DNA of 64,000 bases, taken from positions 750,170-814,169 of the forward strand of contig BDSI01000051.1 in NCBI GenBank assembly GCA_003117195.1, in the 5' to 3' direction. Both the position numbers and the translations under genes were made by a program. This DNA comes from Eudorina sp. 2006-703-Eu-15 (taxonomy: Eukaryota; Chlorophyta; Chlorophyceae; Chlamydomonadales; Volvocaceae). Under the pieces are notes generated by a model. That model was given only the letters and a program-made list of their open reading frames with translations. It was not told where the DNA came from and made no database searches. This document shows positions 23,715-36,700 of the stretch, piece after piece (the stretch's first letter is position 1; the number at the start of each line of letters is the position of its first letter).

Positions 23715-26700
23715 CTACTGCGGTGTCAGCGAGGCGGTGAGCATCTCCACCACGATGGTCCGCTCCCAGTAGGTGGCCAGGTCCAGCGCGGTGCGGCCGT
23801 CCTGAGGGGGGGGTGCGGGGGGGTGCGGGTGTGTGTGGGGAGGTGTGTGGGGAGGTTGGGGGTTGGCGGGTAGGGCGGGGGTTAAGTGAGGGATGGGAAT
23901 GGGACCCGAACCAACCATGCCCCTACTGGGCATACACGTACACACTGACGTACACACTGACGTACACGCGCCTCGGTTCCAGCCCTAATCCCTAACCCAC
24001 ACGCCCCTTACCGGTATTCTGGCTTCCTTGCTGGCCCCCGCCCTCAGCAGCGCAGCCACCACCTCCTGGCGGCCGTCCTTGGCAGCCAGGTGCAGCGAGG
24101 TCCACCCGTCCTGAGGTGGGTCAGGGGGAGGCGCAGGGGCAGGCGCGGGTGGGGGACTCAACAGCATGTGCTACCTGCGCTGACCGCCAGAACAAAGGAG
24201 GAGGGGGTAATATAGGAAATTGGTAGACATTTCAAAATACGCTGCTGCCAGAGCGAGGACGGAGGGGGAGGAAAGGGGTGTTCAAGCCTTCCACACGGCC
24301 CCCCTGTCCCTGATGATACACATGCGTGCACACAGGGGGGTGGTATTGGTAGGAGCAAAGGGTTGGGGTGACGAGGGGTACCGTACAGGACCTTGGTAGA
24401 CATATTCAGACGGGGGTGACGGGGGGGGAACGGCAGAGTTCCACCACTACGACGCGGGGTACGCACCACGTCTTTGGCCTCCGAGTCCGCCCCCGCCCTC
24501 AGCAAGGCCTCCACCACCGCCGCCTGGGTGGGCACGTGGGTGGCCTGGGTGGCCAGAAGCAGCGCCGTGTTGCCGTCCTGGGTGGGAGGAACGAGGGGAG
24601 GGAGGGGTGGGCGGAGGGCAAGGACAGGCGCGGTGCTCAGTACTACACGCCTCCGCGGCGGCTGCTGCAACAGGATGCATTCCTGCCTCGGCCCTCTTCT
24701 GCTGCCCCGCGCCGCCGGGCGAGAGGTGCGGACAGCTGAGGGGAAGGAACCGCTGAAGAGCCTTAGCGCTCCAGGACGGGGTAGCGCTCGGGACCGTGCC
24801 GAGGATTTCGTCGCCCTGTCCGCGTCGCCAAAGCCTTCATACCCTTCCCCCTTTAAGGAAGCCCAGTCCTCCCCTCCCCTCCCCTCCCCTCCCCTCGCCT
24901 CCCCTCCCCTCCCCTCCCCCCATCGCAATCCGTCCTCACCGAAGTCTTGGCTTCTTTGTTGACCCCCGCCCTAAGCAGCACCTCCACCACCCCCGTGTGG
25001 CCGAAGAAGGCCGCCACCAGGAGCGCGCTGCGGCCGTCCTGAAGGGGGGGCGGGTGGAGGGCCGCCGCCAGCAGCAGCACGTACAGGGCGATGCGAATCA
25101 ACTTAGCGGCCGGATACAGTTCGAGGCGGTGAGTCCAAGGCGGGGCGAGACTCCCCTTTCGTCTATAAAGACCGCGAAACCGAAACTCCCCGCGAAACCC
25201 ATCCCCACACCCATCCCCACACCCATCCCCACACCCATCCCCACACCCATCCCCACACCCATCCCCACACCCATCCCCACACCCATCCCCACACCCATCC
25301 CCACAGCCATCCCCACACCCATCCCCATAACCGGCTCGACACGTCATTCACCCCTCGGATACACACAGCCCACCCGCAGTCCCGCACCCCTGTCACGACC
25401 TCCCCTCCCTCCCCTCTCACCGCCTACCGACCCAACCACCCACCGATCCCGTCGCCTCCTTGTTCGCCCCCGCCAGCAGCAGCGCCTCCGCCGTATCCGA
25501 CATGCCCTCCGCAGCCGCCAGCAGCAGCGGGGTGGCGCCCGCCTGTGCACCCAGCACAGCAGCAGCAGCAGCGGGGTGGGCCGGGAGGGCTTGGGGGGGA
25601 GGGGTGCGCGTGTACGCATGTGCGCATGTGGGCTTTCGTGACAGCCACATCATACGCTAGCTCCGCATGAAGGCGCGTGTGCACGAGGTCCAGGGCCAGG
25701 GCCAGGGACCACTCTAGGGAGCATCTCACCAGCCTCCAAGGGCAGAGAGGAGCGGGCCCTCGTCACCCGACCGACCGGCCGACCACGTCCCCGCCTACAG
25801 CCCTCTCCTCCAACCCCCCTTGGGCCCCGGCGCCTCACCTCGTTCCGGCACTCCTTGTCCGCGCCCGCCTTGCAGAGCAGCTCCACGGCCGGGGTGTGGC
25901 CGTTCTGGGCCGCGTAGTGGAGCGGCGTGAAGCCGCCCTGGGAGGCAAGGCCGGGCGGGCGGGTGGGTGGGTGGGTCATGCGCCGGATGTGGAGGCCAGC
26001 AGGACGATGAGCATGAGATGCAGGCGGCCTGATGTCAGGCATGAGGAATACGAATATACGTTGCCCTCGGCCTCGCGCCCGACCGCGCAGCCCCTCGCCC
26101 GCGCCTGTACCCCGCCTCACCTCCGTCTTGGCGTCCTTGTCCGCCCCTCCCCGCACCAGCACATCCACGGCGGCGGTGCGACCCTCCTTGGCCGCCAGAT
26201 GGAGCGGGGTGCAGCCGCTCTGGGTGTGCGAAGGGATGGGAAGGTAGGGGGTGGCCGAAGGAGGGGAGCGTAAGGGTTTAGCGGACTGGTGGGCAAGTAG
26301 AAGCTGCGCTGGCCATCAGAGCAAAGATGAGCTGGAGGCTGGACAGCAGGAAGGCAGCCGCATCACGGCAGAAGGGGCAGGACCGGCTGGGCAATGGTGC
26401 GCCCGAGCAGGCTGCACACAGACGCGGCCGATTCCCCTGCTCCTTACCCTCCCTAGAGCAGAGACGGACACCCAGCCAGGTTTTCCTGGAGCAGAGCAAT
26501 GCAGGCGGAAAAGTAGCCTGCGCGCTCAACGCCTACACAGCCCACACCTGGAGGAGGGCCGACTCCCATCGGGCACTCCAACCGGCCTCCCCGCCCGCCC
26601 AACTGACCATGGAAGCCGCCTCCCCCCAGCCCCGCGGCCTCCACCTTCCCCTCCTGGCGCCCCACCTTGTCCCGCGCCTCCTTGTCCGCGCCAGCCGCCA

Positions 26701-29700
26701 CCAGCGCCTCCACCACCTCCGCGTACCCGCCCAGCGCAGCGCCATGAACCGGAGTGCGGCCGTCCTGGAGGTGGGCGTAGGCGGTCCCAGAAGGGGTCAG
26801 CCGAGGAAGTGCCAGCAAGGGGGTAAGGAAGTCGGGTGCGCAGTTGCGGTTATAGGGGGAGCTGGGGTCAGGCGCCACCGACGGCCGATTTGGAAGCACC
26901 GCGGGGGCCGCGCAGAAGGGTGAGGTCGGAGGGAAAGGCCAGCCACGCTCTCGAGGGAGAGGGTCGCACAGCGCTGAGGCCCCGAATGCTGCAGCATAGC
27001 CTAGCTACCTGCAGCATAGCCTAGCTACCCGTGCCTCCACCCACAAGTGCAGGCACAGCGATATGAATGACGTACGGCGAAATTGCAATGCGCCGCATCC
27101 TTGGCCCTTCGCACCCACTTCAAGTGCAACGGGGGCTCGAGGCGATCTGCTGCCTCAGGAAAGCGGCCGCGGCCGCAAACCCCATGAACCCCCGCGCACA
27201 CCCCCGTGCCGCCAGCGGTGAATCAAGGTGCCGTACATGGGCCCTACCCATCCGCCCTGCGATGGCTGCAATCACCCACAACCCTAGTCACCTAGCGCAG
27301 CTAGGGACCCAGGCCCCCCCTTGAGGGAGGTCGCAACACCCGGGAAGCTGCCCGGCTCTTTGGTCCTCTGTTCAAGAATGCAGCGCCGTGTTGCCGTAGC
27401 TTGCGCTTCCCGCTGCCCCCTTCCCTTCCCGCCCCGTCCGCACCATGTCCCGCGCCTCCTTGTCCGCTCCAGCCTTGAGCAACGCCCTCACAGGGCCCAC
27501 GTGGCCGTTCTCACACGCCCAGTGCAGCGCCGTCCAGCCGGCCTGACAGCCGGAGGGACGCGGGCCCAGGGTCAGAAAGGCGGCGGCTGGAGTGTCGGGG
27601 TGCCGTAGGGCCCACATTCCGGTGCAGCGCCAACTACCCCACCCCCTCACAAGCACACATACAGTGGCCACCCTCCTACGTCCCTTGCATGTCACTGCAT
27701 GTCACTGCATGTCACTGCATGTCACTGCTGCCCTGCCGCTAACCCGAACACACTCCGGATCGGGTCTGGTGGGTGACCAAGCGAAACACACACACACACA
27801 CGTCCGCCCCCCTCCGCTCACCCCGGTGGTGGCCACCTCCGTGTCCGCCCCGGCCTCCAGCAGCGCCTCCGCTGTCTCCGTGAAGTTGGCGGAGCAGGCG
27901 GAGATGAGCGGCGTGGAGCCGGACTGCGGAGCGGCGGCGGGCGGTAAATGGAGCAGGGCAGGGCAGAGGGCAGGGGGGGCCAGCCGTTCCCATCGTCTGA
28001 TTGCACAGCTTCAGTATGTCTACCAAATTCCTGTACCCCACCGTCGGACAGCTTGCGCCCATCCACCCTCCTGGGGAGTCGTCTCCGTCCGCCCCTCCCT
28101 CCCTCCCTCCGCCTCTGCCGCCCCGCCGGCGCCCATCGCCCGCCCCCCGCGCACCTGGTTCTTGACGTTCTTGTCCGCCCCCGCCTTGAGCAGCAGCTCC
28201 ACCACCTTGGTGCGGCCCTCACCACTGGCCAGCAGCAGCGCCGTCAGGGACTCCTGCAGGGAAGGAGGGAGGGAGGGGTGCGGGAGGCTTAAGGGAGGGT
28301 TAAGGAGAGGTGAGGGAGGGCTGCAACAAAAGACAAGCCCAGGACACCGAGGGAGGGTCTAGGGAGGGGTATGCACTATGCAGGGGCTTTCCATCAGTCC
28401 CAGGCTACCGTATCGGTCGCCCGCCCCCAGGGGCCAGGTGCACGAAGGTCAGGGGCGTTGCCGGAGCAGTGGGTGGGCGGGCGGGGCAGTCGGCGCAGCC
28501 CCTCCCCCGCGCTAGAGCCGCGGCAGCCCCGCAGCTGCCGCACACAGAGAGGCAGGCGGCGCAGCGGCAGCCCCCTCTGGCAGTCCGGATGCGAACGACC
28601 CTGACCCACGTGATCCGTACGGACACACACACACACACACGCATCCATGCACGCGCAAACCCGCACGACCCAACCAACAACAGGGTCGCAAACCCCCCTG
28701 CATCCTCCATGCTCATACACACACGGTACGCACCACAGACTGCACCCACCGAGTTCCGCGCCTCTATGTCCGCCCCCGCCTTGATGAGGGCCTCCACCGT
28801 GGAGATGTGGCCGTTGCACACCGCCAGCAGCAGCGGCGAGTTACCGTCCTGCAGGGAGGGGTGCCAGCGCGACCTCGTGAGGGCCGAGGCCAAGTGACGG
28901 ACAGGGAGGCGGGTAGGGGGCACAGGGCGAGGGGGGGAGGGGCAGCCATGGCGGCCCTCGGCGGGGGTTGCGGTGAGGGGTGTGGGCACGCTGCTCGGCT
29001 TGGCGCCTGCCCACCGCACCTCACCGCACAACCCCTCTGCTCTACGGCCCTGGCAATGCACGGGAGATTTGCAATCCGCGCCACACCCCATGGCCTCACG
29101 GGGTTGTGTGATACACCCTCGCCCTCACATCCAATGCGATCTACACTCCCTCACCTCCACCCATCTTCCCGGGTAGCCAGATCTCTGACCGGTTACCTGC
29201 GCAGGATTCCCCCCTCCCCGAGACCGCTGATGGGGGGGTCCCCAGGACTCTAGACCCCCGCCCTGAGCCGCTGTGATGATGACGCATGTGCTCGCTGGGC
29301 CGCGCCAGCACAGCGCCGCCGCTCTCTCCCGCTGATGATCCGCCGCCCCCCGCTCCCGGGGCCTCCGCCCCCACACCGCATCCAGCCAAAACGCCAAACC
29401 ACCCACGTGCTGTCGTGCAGCGGCAAAAGCTGACGAGGTCCCACCCACCCGCCCTGCCCTTCCTTGCCTTGCTTTGCAGTCCTCAGTCAGGCTTGTCACT
29501 GCTTCGCATCCGCTGCCCTCCCCTCCCCTCCCTTCCCCGACCCATACCCCCAGATCCACGCACCAGCATCTCCCAACCGGCCGTGGGGTCGCCCCGTTCC
29601 CCTCCCCCAGCCAGTCCCCACCCAGCGTCCTGCCCTCGGGGGCCCCCATCCGCTCCCCCCCATCCACCGCCCCTCCGCACCTTGTCCTCCGCGCTGTCGG

Positions 29701-29779
29701 GACCCACGGACCCCGCGGGGGGCAGCAGCTTGGTCACCTGGGCCAGGTCCCCCGTGGCACAGGCGCGGAGGAGCGCCTC
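23715..29779 (-). CDS. Ankyrin-repeat protein, one repeat per exon (5' end unresolved)
   Basis: Thirteen exons join in phase 0: 29779-29681, 28848-28750, 28253-28155, 27923-27822, 27542-27444, 26764-26666, 26219-26121, 25937-25839, 25542-25444, 25038-24940, 24577-24467, 24110-24012, 23801-23715. Ten are exactly 99 bp (33 codons); the others encode 34, 37 and a final 28 residues. Each starts near DG/AG/SG-x-TPL and ends near AGADKEARD, so exon borders match ankyrin-repeat borders. The visible part is 429 aa and ends ...TASLTPQ. It should act as a protein-binding scaffold; no enzymatic domain is seen. The first exon shown ([14 protein letters not shown]) begins at an acceptor, so at least one upstream exon with the start codon is missing; a candidate ATG exon near 30534 did not join in phase. 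The gene lies between the NLR-like and ankyrin-RING genes on the same strand. Confidence 0.88.
25199..25328. repeat. 12-bp minisatellite CCATCCCCACAC
   Basis: About eleven copies of a 12-bp unit with one variant (ACAGCC) lie in an ankyrin-gene intron. The Gly-Met-Gly-Val ORFs seen on the other strand are products of this array. Confidence 0.95.
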
Positions 29780-32700
29780 CTGCAGCGGGGAATGCGTGTT
29801 TGGGGTGCGGGTGCGGGGAGGTGGGGCGGGGACCTTCCTGGGGGCAAGGAGACCGGGAGGAGGAGGGGTAGGCTAAGGTGGGGCTGATCCCCCGGCTCGG
29901 CAAAGGGGAAAGGGAGGTACGGCAGGGAGCAGCCACGAGCCCGTTGACGTGTGGGGCACTGCCGGGCCCCCGGAGGAGTCATGACAGTCGGAGGTGCGGC
30001 CACAGCCACCCGTGTGCGTAGCAGGGCACAGCCCCAGCCGCAGCCGAAAAAGAAGCCGCGGCTGCAACCACGCCCGCCGCCCACCCGCGTCACGGACACG
30101 ATAGCATCCGGGTCCGGAGGAGCGTCTCGCAATGCCTTAGGCCCTTAGCTTGCCGTGTCTCGATCCGACGCGAAGCCGCTTAAGGCGCTGATGCTCCGCT
30201 GGGGGGGTCCCCCACGGTGCGGACACCATCGGGCCGTGCGGGGAGCATGCCCATATGGGCTGGCATCAGGCCACGCGGTGGGAATACGCACGGGGAGCGC
30301 CGCCGGACTGCCCACCAGACACATGGGGCGTGGGACCCCATGGGACGTCCTGAGCTGCAGTTGCCGTTTTGGATGGTGATGGATACTATCGTTTTGGACC
30401 TTCTTGACCGCAACCCTGTGTCAGTTCCGCCCCGTGGCAGGCCTCACGCACCGCGAGGGCTGGGTCCGTGGCAGCTTCCGGGGTGCTGGCTGCTGCTCCG
30501 CCGCTGGAGGGCTTCCCTCTCCCCCGCGAGCCATCCTTGACGGAGCTGGTGGCGGGTACTGGTGCGCCAGATGGGGGCGCGGCCTGGTTTGGTAAAGGAG
30601 TTCACACCGGGATGAGCATTCTATTCCCAACCCTCGGCCATGTCATCACCTGGCGAAGGCTCAGCAAACCGGACTCAATGAGAACTCCATGATGAAAGAG
30701 TAACACAGGTCTAGTCATTTGAATCAAAATATCAATAAGATCACATTGTTTTGATACTATTACGCGAAGGAGAAAAACATTTCTCTTTGACGCCGGTGGC
30801 CTGGCTGCAGGATACCATGTCGACGAGTCCACTCGACCATACCTCTTTACTTACACCACAGCCCATAGCCGTAGTGCGTTTTGACTACACGGATTAGTTA
30901 TTTTTCTCCGTCCCGGCTTGCCGGGCCCGTTTCACTGCGTGTTAAATTCGGTGTAGGCAGACGTATCTATCTTCAGTAAAGTATAGTGATTCAAACCTGG
31001 CAGCTAGAAGTGTCAATACATTTCAGATGAAAAGCGTTGACGATTCGCATCTAATCGAGTTGCGACGTACACCAGTATTCTAAGGGGGGTAGGCAAGGTA
31101 GCGTAACCCTTTCGACAGTTTCGGATTTAAATACGACCACGCATTCCAGGATCACTCACACAACTTTATTGCAAACAGCTTGGCTGTGCAGCTGCAAAAG
31201 AAGAATCCCCGTGCTGGTAGAGCTGCTAGATCCCCGGACACCACCCACCTGTCAACTATTCCGCACGGTTTCATGTCATGCTGTATGTGTATGACACATT
31301 GTGACCAACCACGAAATCGTGCTGGCTGCGTACGGACAACGCAGGAGCGGACGCAAGACTCTCAACACGTCTGGACGAGCAGGTCTCACAGCGGTCTGGT
31401 GGACCGAGCAGCGTACAACACCATAACTGCCTTGCCCATAACGGCAGCCGCAACGCCCGCTCCACCGCGCTCACGCGGCCCAGCCCGGGAGTGACTCCAT
31501 GAGGCTTACAGGCCGCCGCTGAACCGCCGCTGACAGCACTGCAGCGCCGGAGGGCGGCTGGGGCTGGGGTGGCCAGGGGACGAGCACCTCAGCCCCAAGA
31601 CGCCCCAGTCCGCGCGAGGGAAATCACCTGCCCCAAAGGCTAGACGCGGTAGGAGCAGTACGGCGCCCTGCAGTACAGCCCTCAGCCGTACATCAGGCGG
31701 CAGGCCGAAAAATCCTCCGATCTCGACGACCACACTTTCGCCTTTGCCGCGCAGTGCAACGATTCCAGGGCAGCGATTTGGAGCGGTTTGCAAGACCAAA
31801 ACAAAAAAGACCGTTGTTCGCGCAGGGTTGGAGTGTCGCCTGACTGACTGCCCACATCGCTCTGACGCCCAGCCCCCATCCAACTGACCAGCGGTGCCTC
31901 CCAACCAACAACCGTTGCAACCGCAAACTGAACAGTCCCTGTGTCAATGCTGCCCAATGTCAAAGTCGAAGGCGGCTCGCCCGTGAAGGCCTGCATGCCA
32001 GCGAACATCATCACCGCCACCGACAACCTGTATGCGCGCGGTGGGAAGCAGGAGAGAGGAGACCAACACCCCGACGCTCTGCCTGAGCCGAACTCCTTCC
32101 TGCGCCACCCTCACACAGCAACACACAGCCACACACAGCTGGATCTCACTTCTCGCACCTCTACACAGCCTACACACGTGCCCTTCGCACAAGTGCTCCT
32201 CTGGCGCGCGTCCCGACACACATGGTGTGTCCAACAATCATCGCAACCTCAGTTCCGTACCATTATACCGTTCGCATGGTCTATGTGGCAGCGAACAAGT
32301 GGCCGTGGTCCGCCGTGTCAGTTCCGCCATGTCTAGGAGGGCGCGGAGGGCGCGGAGGAAGGGGGGAAAGGACAGGAAAAAGAGGAAAAAGAGGCACAGG
32401 AGGAAACGGCAGGCCATCTGCTGCACACCGAGCACCTACAGCTATCAACTCGCCCGCGGGGAGCGCGAGCCTCCACCCCTCCACCCCTCAGCCGTGCTCC
32501 TCCACCACATTCGAGTTCGCAGGATGGCGTCAAGAAGCCATGATTGGCGTCAAGAAGTGATAAGTGTGTAACACGTTGCGCCCAGTAGCCCCCGACCTCA
32601 ATCACCGATTGCACCCACCAGGCCCCGGCGCAGGCACCGGCGGCCCCTCCCCACCCGTGCGTCCAATGTCGATGGCCCGATAGACAGTGAACGACTAGTA

Positions 32701-33759
32701 GTGCTACTACGTGCTAGGTATACCCCCTCCCATCCATCCGGGGGTTCTTCGGTTCGCGGTACCGAGTAGGACGGCGGCGGAGGAGGAGGACGAGAACGAG
32801 GAAATACATCACCACAGGACGCTGCGCGCCGTCAGCAATAATCTAGTACACTGCTGCCCGATCTTCTCATTATGCACCCCCTTGTCATGCAACCCCCTTA
32901 TCATGCAACCCCCTCATCATGCAAAACATGCAGAACGGCAGATAGCGACTCCTGACATCCGCCGGGCAACCGGAGCCCTGGAGGTAGGTCGAGCCTCCGT
33001 GGGGCCAGAGTACCCCAACAGCCCTCCTTGGCCCACCATGACATGGCCCACTATGAGTTGAAACCGCGAGAAGCCCCGATGCAAGGGCAACAGCTGTGAG
33101 GCACAGACATTGCATGACAGCGGTACGTATGCCTGGCTATGTCCCTGCCCAGGCATCATCAGTTCGTCAGCTCATCAGTTCGTCAAAAAGCTTTTCCAGC
33201 AGCGCTGTCGTAGAAATCGCTCCCCCACGGATGGACCACGCCGTACAAGTGCCGCAGGTCACGCCGTACACGTGTCGGCCAGGGAGGGACGCGGTGTCCA
33301 TCGCAGTGCAGCATCTGGGTGCGGCCATTGCTCGTTGCGCCCTAATACGCCTCCCCTTCCAGGCACGGCCTTGCACCCGCCGCAGGTGGCGCCCCCAGTC
33401 GCCACGGGCCCAGAGTAGCTGCCCGGCTGCCAGCACCCCCTGGAACAGTCGTTGTTTGGGAACATTCGTGTTTTGCCCCCCTCTCCGTTTGTCAATCAAG
33501 ACAGCGAAACCGCAAACGTGGAAGTAGGTGTAGGGTGTTCAAACTGGCGATGACAGCGTCGACGTGAACCGCAGCAACTGGACACGATCAGCAATGTGGA
33601 GGTGTGAGATGCTGCGGTGGTGGACGCGCTGTGGTGATGAGTGATGGCGCAGTAGCGGACAGCCTGCAGCCCTGGCGTACCTGCTGCCTAGCCTGACCTG
33701 GCCGGCGTACCGATGTTGCCGACATTTCCCCGTCCCTCCGCCCCGCTCCTGGCAGCTCA
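29780..33759. other. Intergenic region between the ankyrin and ankyrin-RING genes
   Basis: No gene is supported. It should contain the missing first exon and promoter of the ankyrin gene and the 3' UTR of the ankyrin-RING gene. On the - strand, 30534-30452 opens with an ATG (MARGGEGSPP) and ends at a good GTGCGT donor, but its phase does not match the next known exon. A stretch at 30700-31150 is AT-rich. A purine-only tract of about 60-80 bases lies at about 32337-32410. Short CTCATCATGCAA/CTTATCATGCAA units are tandem at about 32876-32925. Confidence 0.4.
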
Positions 33760-36700
33760 TCAGCTGCCCGCGGGAGCCAGCTGCCGCCGCGCCACGAATC
33801 CCGCGATGGGCCCCCGGCAGAAGGGGCACAGCAACAGCCGCGGCCGGCTGCCCGCCAAAACGCTGCGACACAACTCCCCCGCGCAGCTCCCGCACAGCCC
33901 GTGGCCGCACCCCGCGGGTGAAACCTCCTCGTGCGCGGCGAAACAGACGCCGCACAGTCCCTCCCCTCCGTCCGCGCCGTCGCCCTTCCCGTGTCCCTGC
34001 CCCTGCATGTCTCCTGTCGGCAGGGCCCTGGAGGTCTTCGCGCAGTCCCCCGTCCCCGTCCCCGCCCCTGCCCCCGACCCCGTACCCGCCCCGGTGCCCG
34101 GCCGGCTGCCGTCCTGTGAACAGCGTCGCACCAGCCCTGTGTCCGGTACGGCGCATACCACTGCCGATTGCTGCACCTGCGAGCCGCCACCGCTGCTGCC
34201 ACATACCGGCCCCTCCATACCCGCTCCCGCTCCCGCTCCCGCACCCGCACCAGCCGCTGCCTCCCCGGAATTCGAGGCCTGGGGTGCTTCCTCCGCTGGC
34301 TTGGCCGCGGCCGCGGCCGCAGCCGCTGCGGCCAAGGCTTGTTGCAGCTGCTGCAGCTCCGCCAGCAGCCGGGACCTGAGGGCCGCTGCGGCCAGGGCGG
34401 CGAGGCTGGGGCCGCCCAGGAGGTCGGGGACGGCGGCGTCCTCCTGCCCCCCCGCCTCCGCTGCGGCACTGGTCAGCCCCAGCACCTCCTCCAGCGGCTG
34501 CCCCGGGCGGAGCAGCGCCACCAGCTCCCGATGGGCGGGGTGGTGGGCAGCGGCCACCTGACAGGAGGGGGCCGAAGGGCAGGAGGGGGCCGAGGGGGCA
34601 TGCGGTGGAGTTCTGCGGTCTCGCGGTCGTAATTGATACCTTGCGGGAGGGGGCCGAGAAGGCGGCAGCAAGGGCAGAGAAGGGAGCAGCGGCCATTGGC
34701 CCATCCACCAACTCGACGGGGGGTAGGAGGGTAACTGAGTCGCGGGTTTTAGGTCGTGGATGCAGAAAAGGTGGGTGCGGAATCCACTTGGTGGGCATGT
34801 GAGAGCAGATCCACTGCTCTGGGAAGCCCAGGTAGGCAGCCAGGAGGGGATCCCTGAAGCCGACGCAGGTTGCAGGTTGCGGCCTCCGAACAAGTACGTC
34901 CGACCGAGCGCATCGCGAGCCCGCCGCCCACCCACACACACACCCGCCCACCCGGCGCCCTGCCGGCCCTACCTGCCAGGGCTGCTGGTAGGCGGAGTTG
35001 GTGGCCATGCGGGGGTCGCGGGACCTGGATCCGCCGGAGGAGTTGGGGTTGCGCGCCTGGGGGCCGGGGTCGGGTTTGAGGCGGTGCGGAGTGGGGTCGG
35101 TGTTGTGTGGGGTGCGATGGGCCAATGGCCGGATACTCACCACCACCGCCACCACCACGAAGTGGAGGTGGAGGCTGCACAAGGCAGAGGGTGAGGCGGG
35201 GTGGCGAGGCAGGAGGTGAAGCAGGACGGCTTCGACGCCGCGGCGTAGAACAAGCACCGCCAGCATCGCAGCGCACTTGGGAGGCCGCAGTCCACGGGGG
35301 CCGGTCGTCGCGAGCAGCGCTGCCGGTGCGATGGGACCCAGGGCGGGCGCCCCGCTGCGTAGCGGCGCAGCTGGTGGGAGGCGCCGCAACCACGGACAGA
35401 CAGACCGGCACATGCAACCCCAGTAGACCCCACCCCCGCAGATCCCCGGGGCCCTGACGACGTAACGATTCGGGATCCGCTCCGAAGGCCACGCACCAGC
35501 GTCCATACGAAGCTCTCCGTTGCATCGTCCGGCCCCCTAACCACCAACTCACCCCCCTGGGAACCTGCCGTACGACTCACGTAATGGAGGAGGAGCTGTC
35601 GTGCGATCCCCTCGTTGCCGCGCATGGCGGCGAAGTGCAGCGGCGTCGACAGCGCCGCACACATGCTGTCCACGTCGTAGCTGTTGCCCACGCTGACGAC
35701 GCTGAGGTGAGGGTAGTGGCGCAGCAGCGCCTCCACGGCGGCGGAGTGGCCGAACAGGGTGGCGCAGTGGAGCGCGCTGAGGCCGTAGCGGCCCCGCACA
35801 TTGACGTACCTGGGTCCCGAGCAAGGGGCGGGAGACTGGGGGTGTCACCGTGACGGTGAGCTGGGCCATGACGGCGCGCGCGAGGACTGTGGGGACCCCA
35901 GCCCGGCAGAAACTATTACAGGTCTGGTGTACCGCATGTGTGTGTGTGTGCGTGCGTGTGCAAAAGACAACTGAGACGCATGTGTGTGTGTGTGTTTATG
36001 TGTATGTGTTTTACATACGGTGGCCCCACCCGCACCCGCACCCGCATCCGCGCCTGTAGCTCCGCTGCTGGGTGGCAGCCCCATCCCGCGGTTCGGGCGG
36101 ACAATTCACAAGTTGCGCAGTACTCCCTGCCCGGATCCACACTGCCCGGACCCAAGCTTGCGATCCGGGGCGGCAGCCGTGCCGTACCTAACCCCTTGCC
36201 GTACCTGACACCCTGCCGCGAGAGATCCCGTACAGCCACATTGTCCATGAGCGCCTCGATGCAGGGTGCGCTGCCAGAAATGGCGGCGTAGTGCAGTGCC
36301 GTACGGCCCGCGCACAGGTCCACGGCCCACGGGTCGGCGCCCTGCGGGACACCCCCATCCGCAACACGCCCGTCCCCAAAAGGACACAGTTCATGTACGG
36401 CATGTACGGCATATCAGCGGGTTATATACGCCCACTCGGCCCTAGGATGCACCGCGTCACGGAGGGTCACAGCCCCCCGGACGAGAGGGGAGGCGCAGGG
36501 TCTGGGGACGGTAATCGAAGGCGCCCAGGAGCGGGGAGCGGGGAAGGTGGGGCGAGGCCGCATCGCCATCACCACCTCCACCACCATCACCACCACCACC
36601 ACCACAACGGCGGTGGTCACCAGTGGGCCTCTTTGCCCGTCTGGAGGCGGCCGAATGGGCGGCCTCTGCCGCCTGCCGTACAGCTCTCAGTAAAGATAAG

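Noticed and set aside
25098..25420. Gly-Met-Gly-Val and Trp-Gly-Trp-Val repeat ORFs on the - strand
   Set aside because: They are frames of the 12-bp minisatellite within an ankyrin-gene intron.
29125..29290. Extra exon in the ankyrin gene
   Set aside because: The frame shows no ankyrin pattern, and the neighbouring 33-codon exons join directly in phase 0.
31506..33500. Moderate ORFs on both strands between the ankyrin genes
   Set aside because: They lack splice support, domain motifs or protein-like composition; overlapping frames are equally open.
34749..34900. Extra exon of the ankyrin-RING gene (frame DPLLAAYLGFPEQW)
   Set aside because: Skipping it gives an exact in-phase join PWQVAAAHHPAHRELV that completes an ankyrin repeat, whereas including it breaks the phase.
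35940..36010. GT/CA-rich stretch as a regulatory element
   Set aside because: Simple dinucleotide repeats are frequent in introns here; nothing indicates a function.
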